A DNA stretch of 64,000 bases from Candidatus Binatia bacterium (GTDB taxonomy: Bacteria > Desulfobacterota > Binatia > UBA12015): contig DATCMB010000022.1 of NCBI GenBank assembly GCA_036563615.1, positions 434,001 through 498,000 of the forward strand, written 5' to 3'. The notes beneath the pieces were generated by a model, which searched no databases, was not told where the DNA came from, and worked only from the letters and a program-made list of their open reading frames with translations. A program made the position numbers and the translations under genes. Of the stretch, positions 63,997 through 64,000 are shown in pieces; the first letter of the stretch is position 1; every line of letters begins with the position of its first letter.

Positions 63997-64000
63997 GCGG

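Overview
This 64 kb window is a gene-dense piece of a GC-rich (about 70 percent by eye) Gram-negative bacterial chromosome. TonB, TatA, Sec signal peptides, lipoboxes and an ammonium transporter with a signal peptide point to a didermic cell. The gene content (split glycine dehydrogenase, NrtR next to nadA, TCA enzymes in one run, secreted DUF1566 proteins with a Cys-rich N-terminal module) recalls the former deltaproteobacterial, Myxococcota or Binatota lineages, but I cannot assign it from sequence alone. I see no integrase, transposase, phage gene or CRISPR array.

Layout. 1-9.2 kb is a long minus-strand block: a SirB1-like protein, mutT, tldD and tldE chained by 4-base overlaps, then nadA-nrtR behind a promoter with a palindrome over its -10 box, then a D-threonine aldolase-like enzyme and two membrane proteins. 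9.3-17.7 kb holds a DHH phosphoesterase, queG, an orphan FliA-type sigma factor that overlaps mobA end to end, a PfkB kinase, 5-formyl-THF cyclo-ligase, metK, a 3-methyladenine glycosylase and an SCP2 protein. 18-26.9 kb is the accessory-looking part: an MFS transporter, a large secreted protein joining a nitrilase-like and a sialidase-like region, a HEAT protein, an NHL lipoprotein, a GNAT enzyme, a CYTH protein and an orphan LeuD-like protein.

27-37.6 kb carries surE-hisS-aspS, alanine dehydrogenase, and folD-gcvT-gcvH-gcvPA-gcvPB, a complete set for glycine cleavage and C1-folate except for the shared lipoamide dehydrogenase. 37.7-44 kb has tonB, tatA, a zinc-ribbon/DUF3426 protein of extreme composition, tRNA-Leu(CAG), an AI-2E family permease, and glnB-amt behind a clear sigma-54 site. 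44.2-52.4 kb is valS-nadC-birA-coaX-EF-G-like-HEAT-like, almost all overlapping. 53-59 kb is a central-carbon run: icd, mdh, a type II pantothenate kinase-like gene, sucC, sucD, ndk.

59.4-62.8 kb holds three tandem secreted paralogues that share a Cys-rich N-terminal module but carry different C-terminal domains. rlmN closes the window. The best candidates for something undescribed are this three-gene array, the nitrilase-like/sialidase fusion whose catalytic Cys position is Ser, the EF-G paralogue lacking the catalytic His, and a heptamer (CGTCAAG/CTTGACG) that appears to bend codon choice across the whole window.
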